From contig CM076264.1 in NCBI GenBank assembly GCA_038380795.1, forward strand, positions 6,574,001 to 6,638,000: a DNA stretch of 64,000 bases, in the 5' to 3' direction. This document shows, piece after piece, positions 42,729 through 54,479 of this stretch. The notes under the pieces were generated by a model. That model was not told the origin of the DNA, made no database searches, and saw only the letters and a list, made by a program, of their open reading frames with translations. The translations under genes and the position numbers were made by a program. Position 1 is the first letter of the stretch. Every line of letters begins with the position of its first letter. Origin of the DNA: Pyrocephalus nanus. Lineage: Eukaryota; Chordata; Aves; Passeriformes; Tyrannidae.

Positions 42729-42764
42729 TTTTATTTTTTTTATTTTTTTTTTTTTTTTTTTTTT
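42729..42764 (+). repeat. T-rich tract inside the CpG island
   Basis: About 36 bases almost all T (two A interruptions), with an uninterrupted run of 22 T at 42743-42764, inside otherwise GC-rich DNA. Poly(dA:dT) tracts commonly exclude nucleosomes, so it may mark an open promoter segment. Confidence 0.85.
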
Positions 42765-42840
42765 CCTCTCCCTCGTCGCTCCGGAGGCGGCGGGAGAGCA
42801 GTTTCGTGCCGAAGGTCGCTGCCTAGTGGAAATAAGATAG

Positions 42841-42863
42841 TACGTCATTAACATGGCGCCAAA
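42841..42863. promoter_or_regulatory. CRE half-site next to an E2F-type site in the CpG island
   Basis: TACGTCAT at 42841-42848 reads ATGACGTA on the other strand, an ATF/CREB-type half-site. Eight bases on, GGCGCCAAA at 42855-42863 is the complement of TTTGGCGCC, a full E2F consensus. Both sit about 80 bases downstream of a long T tract. These are motif matches only; occupancy is inference. Confidence 0.35.
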
Positions 42864-44198
42864 GAGCCGTGCGGCTGGGTACGGGGCGAGGGGAGGCGGT
42901 CGAGTTGCGGCTCAGCTATCCCACAAGCAACTTGTGCGGGGCCGGGGCTTGGCACAGGCGGGAGGGAAAGCTGCGCTGCCGCTCGGCGCGGCGGGCCGGT
43001 GCCGGGCAGCGGCGGCCGCCTTTTTGTTCCGCTGCCGGCAAAGTGAGGAGCGCGCAGCTCCCCAGGTGCAGCGGCCAAGCGATCTGTCTGCCGCCGTGCC
43101 GTGCCTGCCATGCTGTGCCGTGCATTGCTGTGCCGTGCCCTGCCGCTCGGCGCCGCCTGCCCCGCGCCCCGGGCATCGCTGCAGGCTGTGCCGGGGGGGA
43201 TGGGAGGGGGCAGCGCCGGGCATCACCCGCCGCGGAAAGTAGGAAGCGTTGGAGCAACTTGGAAGCCAGATGGCAATGGCAGAGCGCAAGGTCCTGCTCG
43301 GATACTGATGTGTAGGAAGGAGGCGGGGGAAGCCATTGCCACTGTCTGTCACTGTGTCACCCACATGTCCGCGAGACCCGTCGCCTTTCGCCGCGGGCGG
43401 GGAGCGCGTACATGGGGGAGGAGGAGGTGTTTGTGTGCAGAAGCAGCTTTGTAAGTTACACTGATTCCCCATCCGGCTCACTTGGCTTTGGCTTATAGGA
43501 GGAAAAAAAAAATGCTTCGAAAGCATAAAAACTGCTCATCGGTGACAGAAGTTGCCTCTCGGAGCGAGAGAGCCGCAACCGGTGTAGCCGCCTCCTCGAT
43601 GGGCAGGATGGGCCTCTGCTGGAGGCGCAGATGTCCGGGCTGTCAGAGGTGCCCCGATCCCCCCGGCGGCGGGTGCGTGGTTGTCTCCGGTTGGAGAACA
43701 ACTTGCCCGAGGCCCGAAGTGCACGTGTTTGAGAGTGGGAAAAGGCGGGGAAAGGCGGGCGGCGCTGCCCGGGCCCGCCGGGGTGCGGGGCGGCATCGGG
43801 GCAGCAGCCGGCAGGTGCACGGTGGCCCGACAGCGCCCGACCCCCGCCCCGGCTCCGGGAGGTGAATCGGGAGCGGGGCCGGGGGCGCGGTGCTAACTTC
43901 GGCAGGGCGCGGAGGGGCCGGGACCCCTCCCCGCCGCTCGGGCCGTGCCCGGGACAGAACGCCGGGGCTAATCCGCGTGGCCGGGCTGGAGCTTGTAGGC
44001 GCGGGAGCGGAATCGCTGCCGGCGGTGTTGGGGCGCGAACGTATTATCACAGGAGAAGCAGCGCGGGGAGCGGCGGCGAACGCCCCAAGTTGCTCGGGCG
44101 TAGGTCAGGGCAGCTCCGGTATTTGGCTCTTCCCCGGTGCCTGGCAAGCGGGACGGGTCCGGGCTACGGCATCTCGGTGTAGCGGCCCGGCCCGGCCT

Positions 44199-44216
44199 CC
44201 CCGGGGAGGTGAGTGC
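44199..44216 (+). promoter_or_regulatory. JADE1: Consensus splice donor, candidate end of a JADE1 non-coding first exon
   Basis: GGGGAG|GTGAGTGCG with GT at 44209-44210 fits the AG|GTGAGT consensus fully. It lies inside the CpG island and on the JADE1 strand, with the next usable acceptors at 46452 or 49302. Other donor-like sites nearby are AGG|GTAAGA at 42081, CAG|GTAACC at 42667 and CGGG|GTGAG at 45096. Which are used, singly or as alternative first exons, cannot be told from sequence. Confidence 0.4.
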
Positions 44217-45200
44217 GGGTCCAGCCATCATTCCACTTGCTCCAGTTAAGACAAAGCCGCCCTGATGCTGCTGCCATCCTGCCCGTCCCTGGGCTCGGGT
44301 AGTCGCCTGCTTAGAATAGCATTTGGGGATTTTTTTTGTTATTGTTGTTGTTTGTTTGGGGGTTTTGTTTTTCTGTTTTGTTATGTTTTGCTTCTTCCTC
44401 GCAGTTCGCGCCCGCCCGTTCGTTCCCGATAGGCGGTGGGATGCTGATGATTTTGGGGAGGGTGGAGGCAAAGGGTGTTTGTTTGTTTGCAGCGCTTGCT
44501 GGTTGGTTTCCTGTCACAAGAGGTGATAACGCAGTTTCCAGAACTGTCTGGGAGTGGGAGGAGAGACAGACACAGAAAATGAGCTCAAGTCTCCTTCGAG
44601 CTGCCGCTCGATCCTCCGTCGCGTCCTCCCCCTCCACCGCAGTGTGGCGACGGGGGCGGGCGGGGAAGATGCCTCGGCCGTTGTCGTCAGTGACAGGGTT
44701 TTGGGGAGAGAAGGGGGGGCAGCGGAGCCGTGGGCACCAAGTTTGATTTGCAGCCGGGGCCGAGCGGATTGGTGCGGCCGAAGGCGGGGAGGAGCGGGAA
44801 CGGGAACCGGGAGGGAGGAGGAAGAGGAGAAGGAGGAGGCGAGCCGGGCCGTTTCATATGGAAGCCGAGGCCGGGCCGCTGGCCGGCAGGGTGCCACCCC
44901 CGTGGGGGAGGTGTAGCCCGGCGGCACCCGGGCCAGGAGGCGGCTCCGTCTGCTCTCCCGGACGCCGGGTGTGCCACCGCGAACCCTCTGCGGGCGCGGT
45001 GCGGGGTGGCAGCTGAGATGGGATAGCTCCAGGAGGAGGAGGAGGAGGAGAACAGCCCTGAGAGGCACCCGGCCGGCTCAGGGCCGGCGAGCGGGGTGAG
45101 CATGAGGCGCCGCTTTCGAATTGACTCCCGAAACCTCATCTCTCATCCCCTGGAGAGGAGGCGGCGAGCCCGCAGAGCCACTGGCGCGGCTCCGCGCACC

Positions 45201-48200
45201 TGTGAGCAGTGCCTGCTGCTGGCCAGCTTCTCCCTCCTGCTGCTCTTCCTTCAGCTGACTGCTTTATTGTGAGAAAGTTTGTTAGATTCACCCACAGGTG
45301 AGATCCAGTGGGTCCTGAGTGAGACCTGTCAGTCGCCCAGTAAAAGCGGCCGTGTGTGACTTGGTCTGAGTGGCCGTACACAGGCGTTAAAAATAGATTG
45401 TGTCTCCTGGGGTAGCTGTGAGGAAGTATTAACAGTCACGGGTAACATGTAGCAACACGTTTTAGCAGGCATTGTAATGTAAAAGGCTGAAGATGCTTTT
45501 ATGCTAGTCCCATTTTTTAGAGGAAGATTTAGCTGTCACTTGGAATAATCTTTTAACTAAGTCAAAAGCTGCCCACACTTGCAAACCTAAAACCTTCATA
45601 AAAGTTATGCCAAAATATGCTTGTTATGATTCTCTTTCTGGAGGTTTCTCGCACCCAGTGGGATATTTTTGAAACAGCAAGGATTGTACGTTTTAGTGTC
45701 AGGATTTTCCCTCTGGCTTCAGATACCACTTGCTCCCTGCTTTTGAGCTATGTTTGATACATATGCTTAAAATAAAATCATAACAATAAACTCCCCTTTC
45801 CCCTCACAGCTGCAGATTTCCCTTGAAGCTTCTCTGGTTTCATTCCTGATTCACAGATTATAGTAAAAAAGCCCTTCAGTCTTTCCTCAAATATTTTTTC
45901 CATGTTGTTGGTACTGCTGCTTCACATTCCTGTTTTCAGCTGGAGCTGACCAAGTTGACCCCTTTTGCTAGATTGAAGAGATGAGCTGCAGTGGTTATAG
46001 GTTGGATTGCATTAATTTATGGAGCCCAGTTGGTCTTTGCTCAAAATTTTGGGGGATCAGTTTCAGCACCACAGTTTGGGAATAATTTGCTGCCGCTGCC
46101 TGGGTTGTAAGGTAGCATTATGACCTGGCTTGCAAAGGTGCGTAAATGAGCATGAGGATTCCTCAGAAGTGTTGGACTGATATGTCTAAATTGCACTTCT
46201 CCCTTTCCTTGTGAAATTATGAATATGTGTGCTGAAGTCAGTAGAAATATTCCTTGTGGGGAACACTCTTGTCCTTGGACCATACTTTTTTTGGCTTCAT
46301 AATACTGTAGTACTTAATTTAAGAACTCATGTATCTTTGTGACTATAAAGTGTTACTATCAAAGTTTCACGGACGGTAAAGAGGAATGTTAAAGTTTTAA
46401 GTGGATTTTAGTGTAACTTACTTCTGCTGCAGTTCCTTTTTTTGTGTTTCAGGTCGGGTAGAAGCAAAAAAGCTTTTGGCGATGTCAGGTGCCAGTGAAG
46501 ACTGGGGTGGTGTCATAAATAAACTATTTAAAAGGAGTGCAGTATTAGAGCTCAAATGTCTTAATCTACTATCCATTTTGTTAAACTGTGTCACACTTTA
46601 CTTCCATTTGTACAGTAAGTGTTTTGAAGTGATTTCTTGTCTACTGGAGATAATTAAGTTTTCATTTCATTGAAGTTACTGGGTTACTTCCAGGAAAAGC
46701 CAGTTTTCAGTTTGTCTTCAGGGTGTACATCTGTCATAATTCTGCTTTCTTCCCATTCTGTCTCTGCAGCTGTTCAGTGCAGTTTGTTGTTGTGCCACCC
46801 GTTAACACGGTTACAGTTAATTGTCTGTCAGAGTTTGAAATTATACACTCTTTTTACCCGGAGGTTTATACAACCCTTGAAAATACTTTAGTAAGAACTG
46901 TGCTATGTAAAACCTTTGACCCGAGGGTGTAGGTTTTTTTCATGTGTAATTATTTTTTACACTCTCGTTCTGTTTAGCTATTTGCATAACAAAGACTGAC
47001 ACACTTTACATCTTTCTCTTTGATCCTTACTCCACTTGAGGTCAAACTGAGTGAAAAACGATGTGGTGTTCCTAACTGCATGGTGTGTGCATAGTTCCTG
47101 ACTATGTGCTGTGTGACACATGAATGTATGAGTGCGTGTTCCACCGTGCCAATTTTATGGGGCAGTGTCTGGATTTCTGCTCTGAGGAAGGCAGGAAAAA
47201 GGGCTTGGATGTTTTTCACTCTTATTTGTACAACTCCTGGGACTTAAGTGTGAAGAAAAAAGGAAGGGTCTTGGCATTGCTGTCCAGTGGGGTCTTGGGG
47301 TTTTGCTGATAGTTCTGTCTCTTGCAGAGTTAAGAATGGAGTAGCAGGGTAATGCATACTGCTAAAAATAATGAATTTGCTGTACTGTGACATGGTGCTG
47401 AGTCTAACCCATTGCACTGCATCTGCCATCAAATACTGGGAAGTGGGCAGAAAAGTCTGCGTTCCTGCCTGTGTCTAATAAATTGTATAGACTTAGATGC
47501 TTGTTGCTCACCTCCACATGGAGGTGACACAGAGTTTTGGCCTGTTTCAAAGCAGTCCTTTTGAGAGAATTGTTCTACCACTGTATGAGGCTGTCATTTA
47601 TGATCCTTTATTCCCTGGCATCAGACATTGTATGTCAACTTTTACTCTATGAAACAGTGACAAAAGGTCTTGGTAAGGTGAACCATTCAGTTTCTCTTCA
47701 GTGAACAAAGTTTGCAGCTCAGAACTGTCACGTTTCAAAGACAGAGGTATTAAATCCCACTCTGAAAAGCCACTCTGTGGGAGGGAGACTTCCCCCTAAC
47801 TTTGTTTGCAGGTGTAATATGAAAAAGGAGGCAATCCTGCAATGCTTGGGCTCTTAGAATGAAGTCAAATTCACTGGAAGTGTAGAATAGAATCTCAGGT
47901 TTAGCTGCTTGTGGTTTGCTAAAATGAATTCCCTCAAAAATGCGCATTTCTTTTTATATTAATAAGAGCAAATATTTTTGTGCTCTTTTGGAAGTAGTGT
48001 CAGGCTTTGGTTAGGCTTTTTGGGTTTCCTTATTTTGGGGATTAGTCTTATAAAAGTCTGAAATAGTCTAATAAAAGTATTATTGAATTTCCTACAACGA
48101 GCCATGTTCTCAGGGAACAAAGTTGAAGCAGTTAATTCTTATACTAAAGGGTCAATGAAAAGAATTTTGTTGAGAGGTTTTGAGGACATCTGAATGCATT

Positions 48201-49302
48201 TGAAAATAAGAAGGTTAGATTTTCTACACCTACCTAGAAGCAAAAAAAAAATATTTTGGCCTCTGATTTCCAAATCTGTACCCCAGAGGCGTAGCAGAAT
48301 GCCCAGACCTTGTTGATATCTGGATTGATACGTGGTAGGCAAAGACTTAGGGGGTTTGATGTTCATTTAGAGTCCTTGTCAGTTTAATTTATGGTGGATA
48401 TGCCTTTCTGTACTTGTCTTGTCATGTTTTTTCTACTCTTCAACTTGCACTTTTTGATAGCTTTTTACATGTAAATGCTGACTAGCTATTTACAGCTTCC
48501 TTGGTTTTTCTGGATTTGTATTTCTTCCAGAGAGAATACACGTGAAAGTATCAAGCACCCTGAGAATAGCAGTTAAAAAGATTGGGCATTTTTCCCCTCT
48601 ACACCACTGGCTCGTGTGCAGTTGAACTCAATATGGGTAGAAATCTGGTGGTTTGGAGGAACTTCTGAGTAATCAGTTGGTGATCTTATTCACAAAGAAC
48701 AGCTGGTGTTAGGAATGGCACTAGAAATGTGCCTGCAGGAGGAAGTAACTCTCTTACCTTAGAGGGTGGTGCTTTCCAGGGCATAGATGATGCATGTTTA
48801 CTCACTCTAGGAAAACTGGGCTTGCTGCTGCTGATGTTTCATTTTTTATGTGTGAGTGGATAGCTTTAACCTCAGATTTTGTAAATCTGGCACTTTAAAC
48901 AGGTGTCAAGTGGTTCTAAAAACATATTAGCCAAGGTAAATATTGACACAAGCAGTAAAAATGTTATTGTGTTGCAAATCTAATGTCAGAACGGGCAGAG
49001 GAAGTTTAGCACACTGACTGCAGATATTCAGTGATTGTAAGACCTCTCAGGACAAAATAAGCTTTTGTTGTGGGGTGAAAGCATTGGTGGGGTTGTCACT
49101 GATACTCTCTGGTGTTATTCACCTGCTCATATGATGACTGCCTAATTAAGCATCCTTGAGAGATTCACTGTTTATATTTTAGCTGCTGCTTAAAGTAGTT
49201 TGTTTTCCTTTTTGTGCTGCAAATCCTCACGTTCCATCAGAAACACAACTTGATGACTGTGTGTTATTACCTTGGGTTAAGTGCTGTCTCATTGCTTCCT
49301 AG
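45201..49302 (+). other. JADE1: 5' intron region of JADE1 between the CpG island and the ATG exon
   Basis: AT-rich DNA with no recognised repeat family. Apart from the candidate exon at 46453-46614, I see no coding signal, RNA gene or notable tandem repeat here. Confidence 0.6.
46453..46614 (+). other. Candidate upstream exon of JADE1, open and in frame with the ATG exon
   Basis: A 162-bp segment bounded by a good acceptor (TTTTTGTGTTTCAG, AG at 46451-46452) and a good donor (TACA|GTAAGT at 46615). Read with codon phase set by the downstream exon, it has no stop. An ATG at 46482 with G at -3 opens a frame that, after splicing to 49303, runs 53 codons and continues into the usual JADE1 start. 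The predicted extension begins Met-Ser-Gly-Ala-Ser-Glu-Asp-Trp and then becomes hydrophobic (Leu/Ile/Val-rich, residues about 22-44). I know of no such JADE1 isoform. It may equally be a non-coding 5' exon or two chance splice sites. Confidence 0.25.
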
Positions 49303-49328
49303 GCTCCCTGCTGTTTTCCAAGGAGATC
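49303..49328 (+). other. JADE1: JADE1 5' untranslated part of the first coding exon
   Basis: The exon begins after a pyrimidine-rich acceptor (CATTGCTTCCTAG, AG at 49301-49302). The 26 bases up to the ATG are read as 5' UTR. This frame is open back to the splice site, so the segment would be translated if joined to an upstream exon with an in-frame ATG; the candidate exon at 46453-46614 has one. Confidence 0.85.
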
Positions 49329-49380
49329 ATGAAACGACATCGGCTTCCCAGCAGCAGCGAGGACTCTGATGACGATGGCA
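49329..49380 (+). CDS. JADE1: JADE1 coding exon 1 (amino terminus, 17 codons plus 1 base)
   Basis: This exon encodes MKRHRLPSSSEDSDDDG, followed by one base of a split serine codon. I recognise it as the start of JADE1 (PHF17); the human protein as I recall it begins almost identically, with a Ser/Asp/Glu-rich acidic stretch. JADE1 is a nuclear PHD-finger scaffold of the HBO1 (KAT7) histone H4 acetyltransferase complex and is reported to be stabilised by pVHL. The exon ends in a consensus donor (GGCA|GTAAGT at 49381), so the intron is phase 1. The ATG at 49329 is chosen because it matches the family start and has A at -3. The exonic bases before it (49303-49328) contain no in-frame stop, so an upstream start is not excluded by this exon alone. 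JADE2 and JADE3 start differently and are excluded. Confidence 0.95.
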
Positions 49381-49867
49381 GTAAGTGCTCCTTTGTTGTA
49401 CAGTGCGGGAGGTTATGAGTTGGAAAACATGTTTTAATGCAGTGTTTCATGCACCAGAGGCATTTTGGACATATCTGTTGGACTGGTGGAAATGTGCATT
49501 GTGAGGATCTAGTTTTGAACTCACTTATACCCTGAGCACAGATGGACAGTAGATTCAGGATCCTGCCATTGAATTAACTATATGGTTTTAGTTGATAAGA
49601 GGAAAAGTCAGTGGTCATTTTTAAAGTCTTTGCAAGCAGCATGATTTATCATTACAAGGACAGAACAAGCATGGAGACATCTGCTGACACTGTCCATAGA
49701 ATTTTGCATAGGGATTTTAAATTTGCCTCAGTGTTCTCACACTCTCTTATACAGTGGAAAGGTATAGTGCTTCAAGCTTAAGCAGAAAAGACTGATGGAG
49801 CATAAAAGTTGTTCCTTACTTCATTTGAAGATTTTCTTTGAGGAACAGCTTTCAAAAATTTGAATTC

Positions 49868-50261
49868 AGTCCTCCATGGGCTGCAGGGTCACGGCTGCCT
49901 CACCGTGGCCTTCACCGTGGGATGCAGGGGAACCTCAGCTTCTGCGCCTGGAGCACCTCCTCCCCCTCCTTCTCCACTGACCTTGGTGTCTGCAGAGCTG
50001 TTCACATGTTCTCACTCTGCTCTTCTCTGCCTGTGGATTTCATCTGCACAACAACATTTTTTCTCCTTCTTAACTGTGTTATCAGGGAGGCGTTGCTGTC
50101 GTTCTGGATTGGCTCAGCCTTGGCCAGTGGCAGGAAGCCCATCCTGGAGCTGGCTGGCACTGGCTCTACTGGACAGGGGGGAAGTTTCCAGCAGCTTCTC
50201 ACAGAAGCCACCCTTGTAGCACCCCCACTACCAAAACCTGGCCACAGAAACCCAATACAGT
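49868..50261 (+). mobile_element. Dispersed avian repeat, class not assigned (probably retroelement-derived)
   Basis: I recognise the block 'cctccatgggctgcagggt', the following 'ctgaccttggtgtctgcag', 'ttggctcagccttggccag' and 'cttctcacagaagccaccc' as a sequence recurring in many bird genomes. It often gives rise to spurious predicted proteins; here it also carries a 154-codon chance frame (49838-50302). It is clearly more GC-rich than the surrounding intron. I cannot say from the sequence which element it belongs to; an endogenous retrovirus or LINE part is most likely. Confidence 0.55.
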
Positions 50262-53200
50262 GGTATATCTTTCTCTTGTGTTTGGATTCCAGTGATCGAT
50301 AGATAACCTTTCATTTAAGCAGAAAGAAGGAAGGGGGGGAGACCAAATGAGTTTGGGAAATGTGCTAAGGTGTTTTATTTGCCCAAATAAGATTGGACTT
50401 GACAATAGTGCAGCTTAGCCTGTTGTCAGAGATTTTCGTGGTTTTAATATGCACTGTCTGGGTGCACATCTTCAGATCTGAACTCTTGTAAAACTTCAGT
50501 CTGAAATGTAAAAGGAAATGGTCGGGGTGGTTTTCCAGGTGCTTTTGAAAGCTTTACTCTGAGAATTTAGCCCTGTGCTGCACTGTGGATCTGTACAGGT
50601 GACTGCTTCACCCATATGCATTTGCCAAATCTTCCTCTTAAAACAACCTTAGGCAAACTGTTGCTGAAATGAAGCAGTAAATGATTAGAGAAGGTGAGAA
50701 CTAGCAAGCTGATTAGTCCAAATGAGGATTGAGTAACATCTGTTGAAGGTGAGGGATTTGGCTTGTTTTTGGAGAACTACCTGCAGTTGGGGAATTTTGG
50801 AATAAGAAAAACCCAAACAAAATATGCCGGTTTTTCTTAGAAGTTTACTTGGGGCTGTAAAAATTGAAGCTGGTGCATTTTCTCAAAGGTGATGTGTACT
50901 TCCCAAAAACAAAGGTGTGTTTTTACTTGTAAAATAGGCAAGTAGCAGCAAACATGATGTCTTCCATTAGAATTTTGCTTCACCCTTTTTTTATTCCCTA
51001 GTAGCCTTATGAAGTGTTTCATATTGATAATAGTCTTTATTTCCACTCCCTTTGCTGCATTTTTAAAATTCTTTGATCCCTTCATGTACCTTGTGCTACA
51101 GGCTTTACCAAATAAAATCTGAAGCAGCTAATTTTGGAATTGAAGTCCTGAAATAGATACAATTGACTGACGTGCTGCTGATTATAGCACTTGTTTGTAA
51201 TGTCATTTGATATATAACTATTCGGAATAAACCCCCTGTCCTTCTACGGTCTCTCTGTTTTAAAGCCTACTTATTACAAATAACTTTGTTGAATAAATGG
51301 CATGGCAAAGGCAGTGAAATTTAAAATATTTTCAAGCATTATTTGAAATATATACTACTTCCCTTTCTTTACACTTTTTTTTTCCTTGATTATGGCTTTT
51401 CTCTTCTGTAGTTACTTTGCAAATTCAGATACAGGTTCCTGCATATTCCTTCTATTACTTTATACATGTTCAGACAGATCAAGGGTTATTAATCAGAAGC
51501 CCAAATAACTTTGAATGTGGGGTCAGCATCTCCAGGGCTTTTTGCCATTCACACTTCCCTGGGAAGAACGACTGACGCTCAGACTCTTTCTCTCCACTTT
51601 TCCTGTTATAGAAGATGCCAGTTGTTCCTTGCAACTATGTTTGAATGTCAAGGGTCTCCTCTTACAGGTTTCACCTTCACAGGCTCTTTTCCTTGCCTTT
51701 AGTAGAATTACTGATTACTCTGTTTGTTTCTGTATTCTTACTCTGCCAGTAGTATCTCCAATCCACTGTACTTGCAGTAGTGTTAGAAGGGGAAGCAAGT
51801 TTTTTTCCCTAAAGAAAAAAAAATTCTATGAGTTTCTGCACTCACTGTTGAAGGCTTTAGGTTCACTAGCTATTTTTCCTTCTTGGAGTTTCCAGACGCA
51901 GAAAACAATTAAATTGACTATTCTGGGAGCTTCAGACAGATGTCTTTTATTTGAAAAGTTGAAATTTTAATCAACACTTAGTTGGAATCCTGTTGCCAGA
52001 TATCTGCTTCCCTTCAGTCAGTGGCACCTCTTGACTTTCCAGTGGGCTTTTTGCATTCCCATCATTCTAAACTCAATAGTCTTTGAGTTTAGGGCTCAGC
52101 ACTGCTTTCCCTTATCCCTCAAGGTGAGGATTGGGCCTCCAGCTGCTGTGTTTCTTCAGTTCCAAAGCTGAGTTTTCATACTGTGCCTTACTAGACTGAT
52201 CAGGCATCTCAGATTCATCATGAGTGTCACTGGATAAACGTGTTTGGAGTTACCAGAATGGTGGCACTTTTATGGAGTAAACTCCAGCATGTAGAGTAGT
52301 GCCACCAGGAAAATACTTCGTAATGAAAAAAAATCTATGTTTTATTCTGTTAAACTCAGGAACCTGAATATTTGTAATACAATAATAATGATGCTACCAA
52401 TAATAGCATTTATCTTTAAAAAGAAGTGCTATTTTATATTGGATCACTGAACTGAATCAGTTTCCTTGATAGTCACAAGGTGATAGAAAAACAAAGCTCA
52501 TACCCCAAGCATTAAAAATCCCTTATACTGAAATGACAGTGGTTCTTGAGAGGAAGAAAAAGGTGCTCTCATTTTGTGAGATGAAAGAAGGGAGAATGAT
52601 TTTCATTTAGGGGTGAAATACAGCAGAGAAGAAAGCTTAGCAACGTGACTGCAGTCCTAGAGCATATACATGTATTTACATGTATTTACTGAGTTATATA
52701 TGTTATTTTACTGTGGGTGATTATATGTTATTTGCAGTATTTTGAAGCTTTGCAGCTTAAAGTCAGCACCTTTACTTTCCTCATCACTTCTTTGCCCTCG
52801 GACTCGATTCTTTCCCAGAAGCTAAACGCAGGCATTAATCTCCCAAAAGTATTTATTTTATGTCCTTAAATCTAACTGCTGGAAATTGTTGGGCTGTGCC
52901 CCCTTAAAATCAGAATTCCAAATCCTCATTTCAACATGAGGCCAAAATAGCATATTTGAAGCACCGGGTAAGAGTTGTCAGTGCCAGTTGTGGCCAGCAA
53001 TTCTGCACTTAGTCCCTGGATATCTAGGTGTTTTCTCAGGGATTTTATTTTCTGAAATTAGAGGTCAGTTTTGAACATTTTATCTGTGAAATATAATTGA
53101 ATGAAAAATGTATGCAAGCATCACTCTGAATCTTGAGCTGCTGGCTTAAGACAGAGGAATGGTATTGAGAGGGGCTTGGGGAAGTGTTCAAAAGTGATGG

Positions 53201-54479
53201 CTCCTGAAAGCTTTCTTTTTTCTGTCACCTTGCAGCTTTTTAGTTTCTGTCCCTTTGCAGATACTGTAGTGCAGCAACTATAGTAGACATTAATATTAGC
53301 CAGGCCTATCATAAAAGCCTTGTGATGTACATGGTAACTTCTTCAAAGCCTGTATTAAAGAAATTAGTGATTGGTTCACCTCAAGGCAATTATGCCTCTC
53401 TTTTCCGCTGGCTGGATAGGGTTTTGATAGTTTTTAGGCAGTTTTTGTTACATTGCATTTCAGCTTGCTCCTCTGTTGCTAAACCTTCTCTTTATGGCTC
53501 CAGGTCTCACTTCAATTAAATACTGAAGCCATGTAAGCTTTCCTGATCAGTGTTTTGCCTTGTTGGTCTGTAAATCTGCAAAGGTGGTTTGTGCTGAATA
53601 TTCCATATGCTTTGTTTCCTGGTGACATCAAGTTGTGCCGTGGATTAGTTCCCATTTATAGCATCAAAGTGTTCTTTCTTGCACAAATGGTTGGACATGT
53701 GGACAGATTGTGTTTGAGAAATGTCTGAAGCTCACAGACAGTTGTACTGTAGGGAGATAGGGTGAAATCTGGGTACTCCTTGATATCAAAGAAAGTTTGT
53801 TTGCTGTTTTCCATGAGCAAGGAATTCAGAGCATGATTTTCTTCACACTTTACTTTCTTCCACAATGCTGCTTCATTTTTTCTTGGAGAGGTTATCAATT
53901 TATCATAATCCTACATGAGGAGTGTCTGAGAGAAGAACTGAAGGCACTTGCAGAGGAAAAATACTTGTAAGATATACAGAGGTTCAGAGTTCTGAGAAAT
54001 AAAAGATTTAATACTTATGGATTATGGAATAGAGCTCTGTAATTTAGGCAGACCCTTATTCTATCGTTACTAAACAAATGTTATTTTAAAGTTAAACGAA
54101 TTTTGCCAATATCCGTTGCTCTGACTGAATGATGGGGATCTTAGATTTAGAAAGGGCTTTGAATCCCAGTGGATTCCAGTAGTGTTTGAGATGGAGCCCA
54201 GAGTGCCATCACAAAGGTTACTGAGTACATAACCTTAGGTGTGTGTGTCATTTACTGTGGAATTGCAGCCGCTGCTGGCCTGAAACGTGGTGATTACAAA
54301 TGCTGTGCAGTGGTTTATGAAAAAGAAGTGAAGAACATTTTTTTGCTTTTCAGTTAAACTGGCTGGTAGGTGAGGGATGGTGATTAAATAATAAAATGTA
54401 ATGCAATTACGTGCTAAGAATTTGGGCAAAGCAGCAAGTTTAGGAGTCTCTACTGTGCTTTTGAGAAAGGCATTTAGAG

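Larger units (their letters stand above)
42070..45200. promoter_or_regulatory. JADE1: CpG island, probable JADE1 promoter
   Basis: An abrupt change from AT-rich DNA to dense CpG, with long G+C runs and repeated GGGCGG-type Sp1 sites (for example around 43391, 43745 and 44650). It lies 4-7 kb upstream of the first coding exon of JADE1 on the same strand, the usual position for the promoter and non-coding first exons of a housekeeping-type gene. No TATA box stands out. An ATTGG (inverted CCAAT) occurs at about 44767. The long open frames through the island on both strands are what high GC produces by chance. The transcription start cannot be fixed from sequence alone, and divergent transcription is possible but not shown. 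Confidence 0.8.

Noticed and set aside
42054..45381. Many long open frames (up to about 200 codons) on both strands of the CpG island
   Set aside because: High GC content removes stop codons; the frames overlap in all phases, are low-complexity (Ala/Pro/Arg/Gly) and match no family.
53322..53640. Diverged coding or retroelement sequence
   Set aside because: Short frames only, with no recognisable motif.
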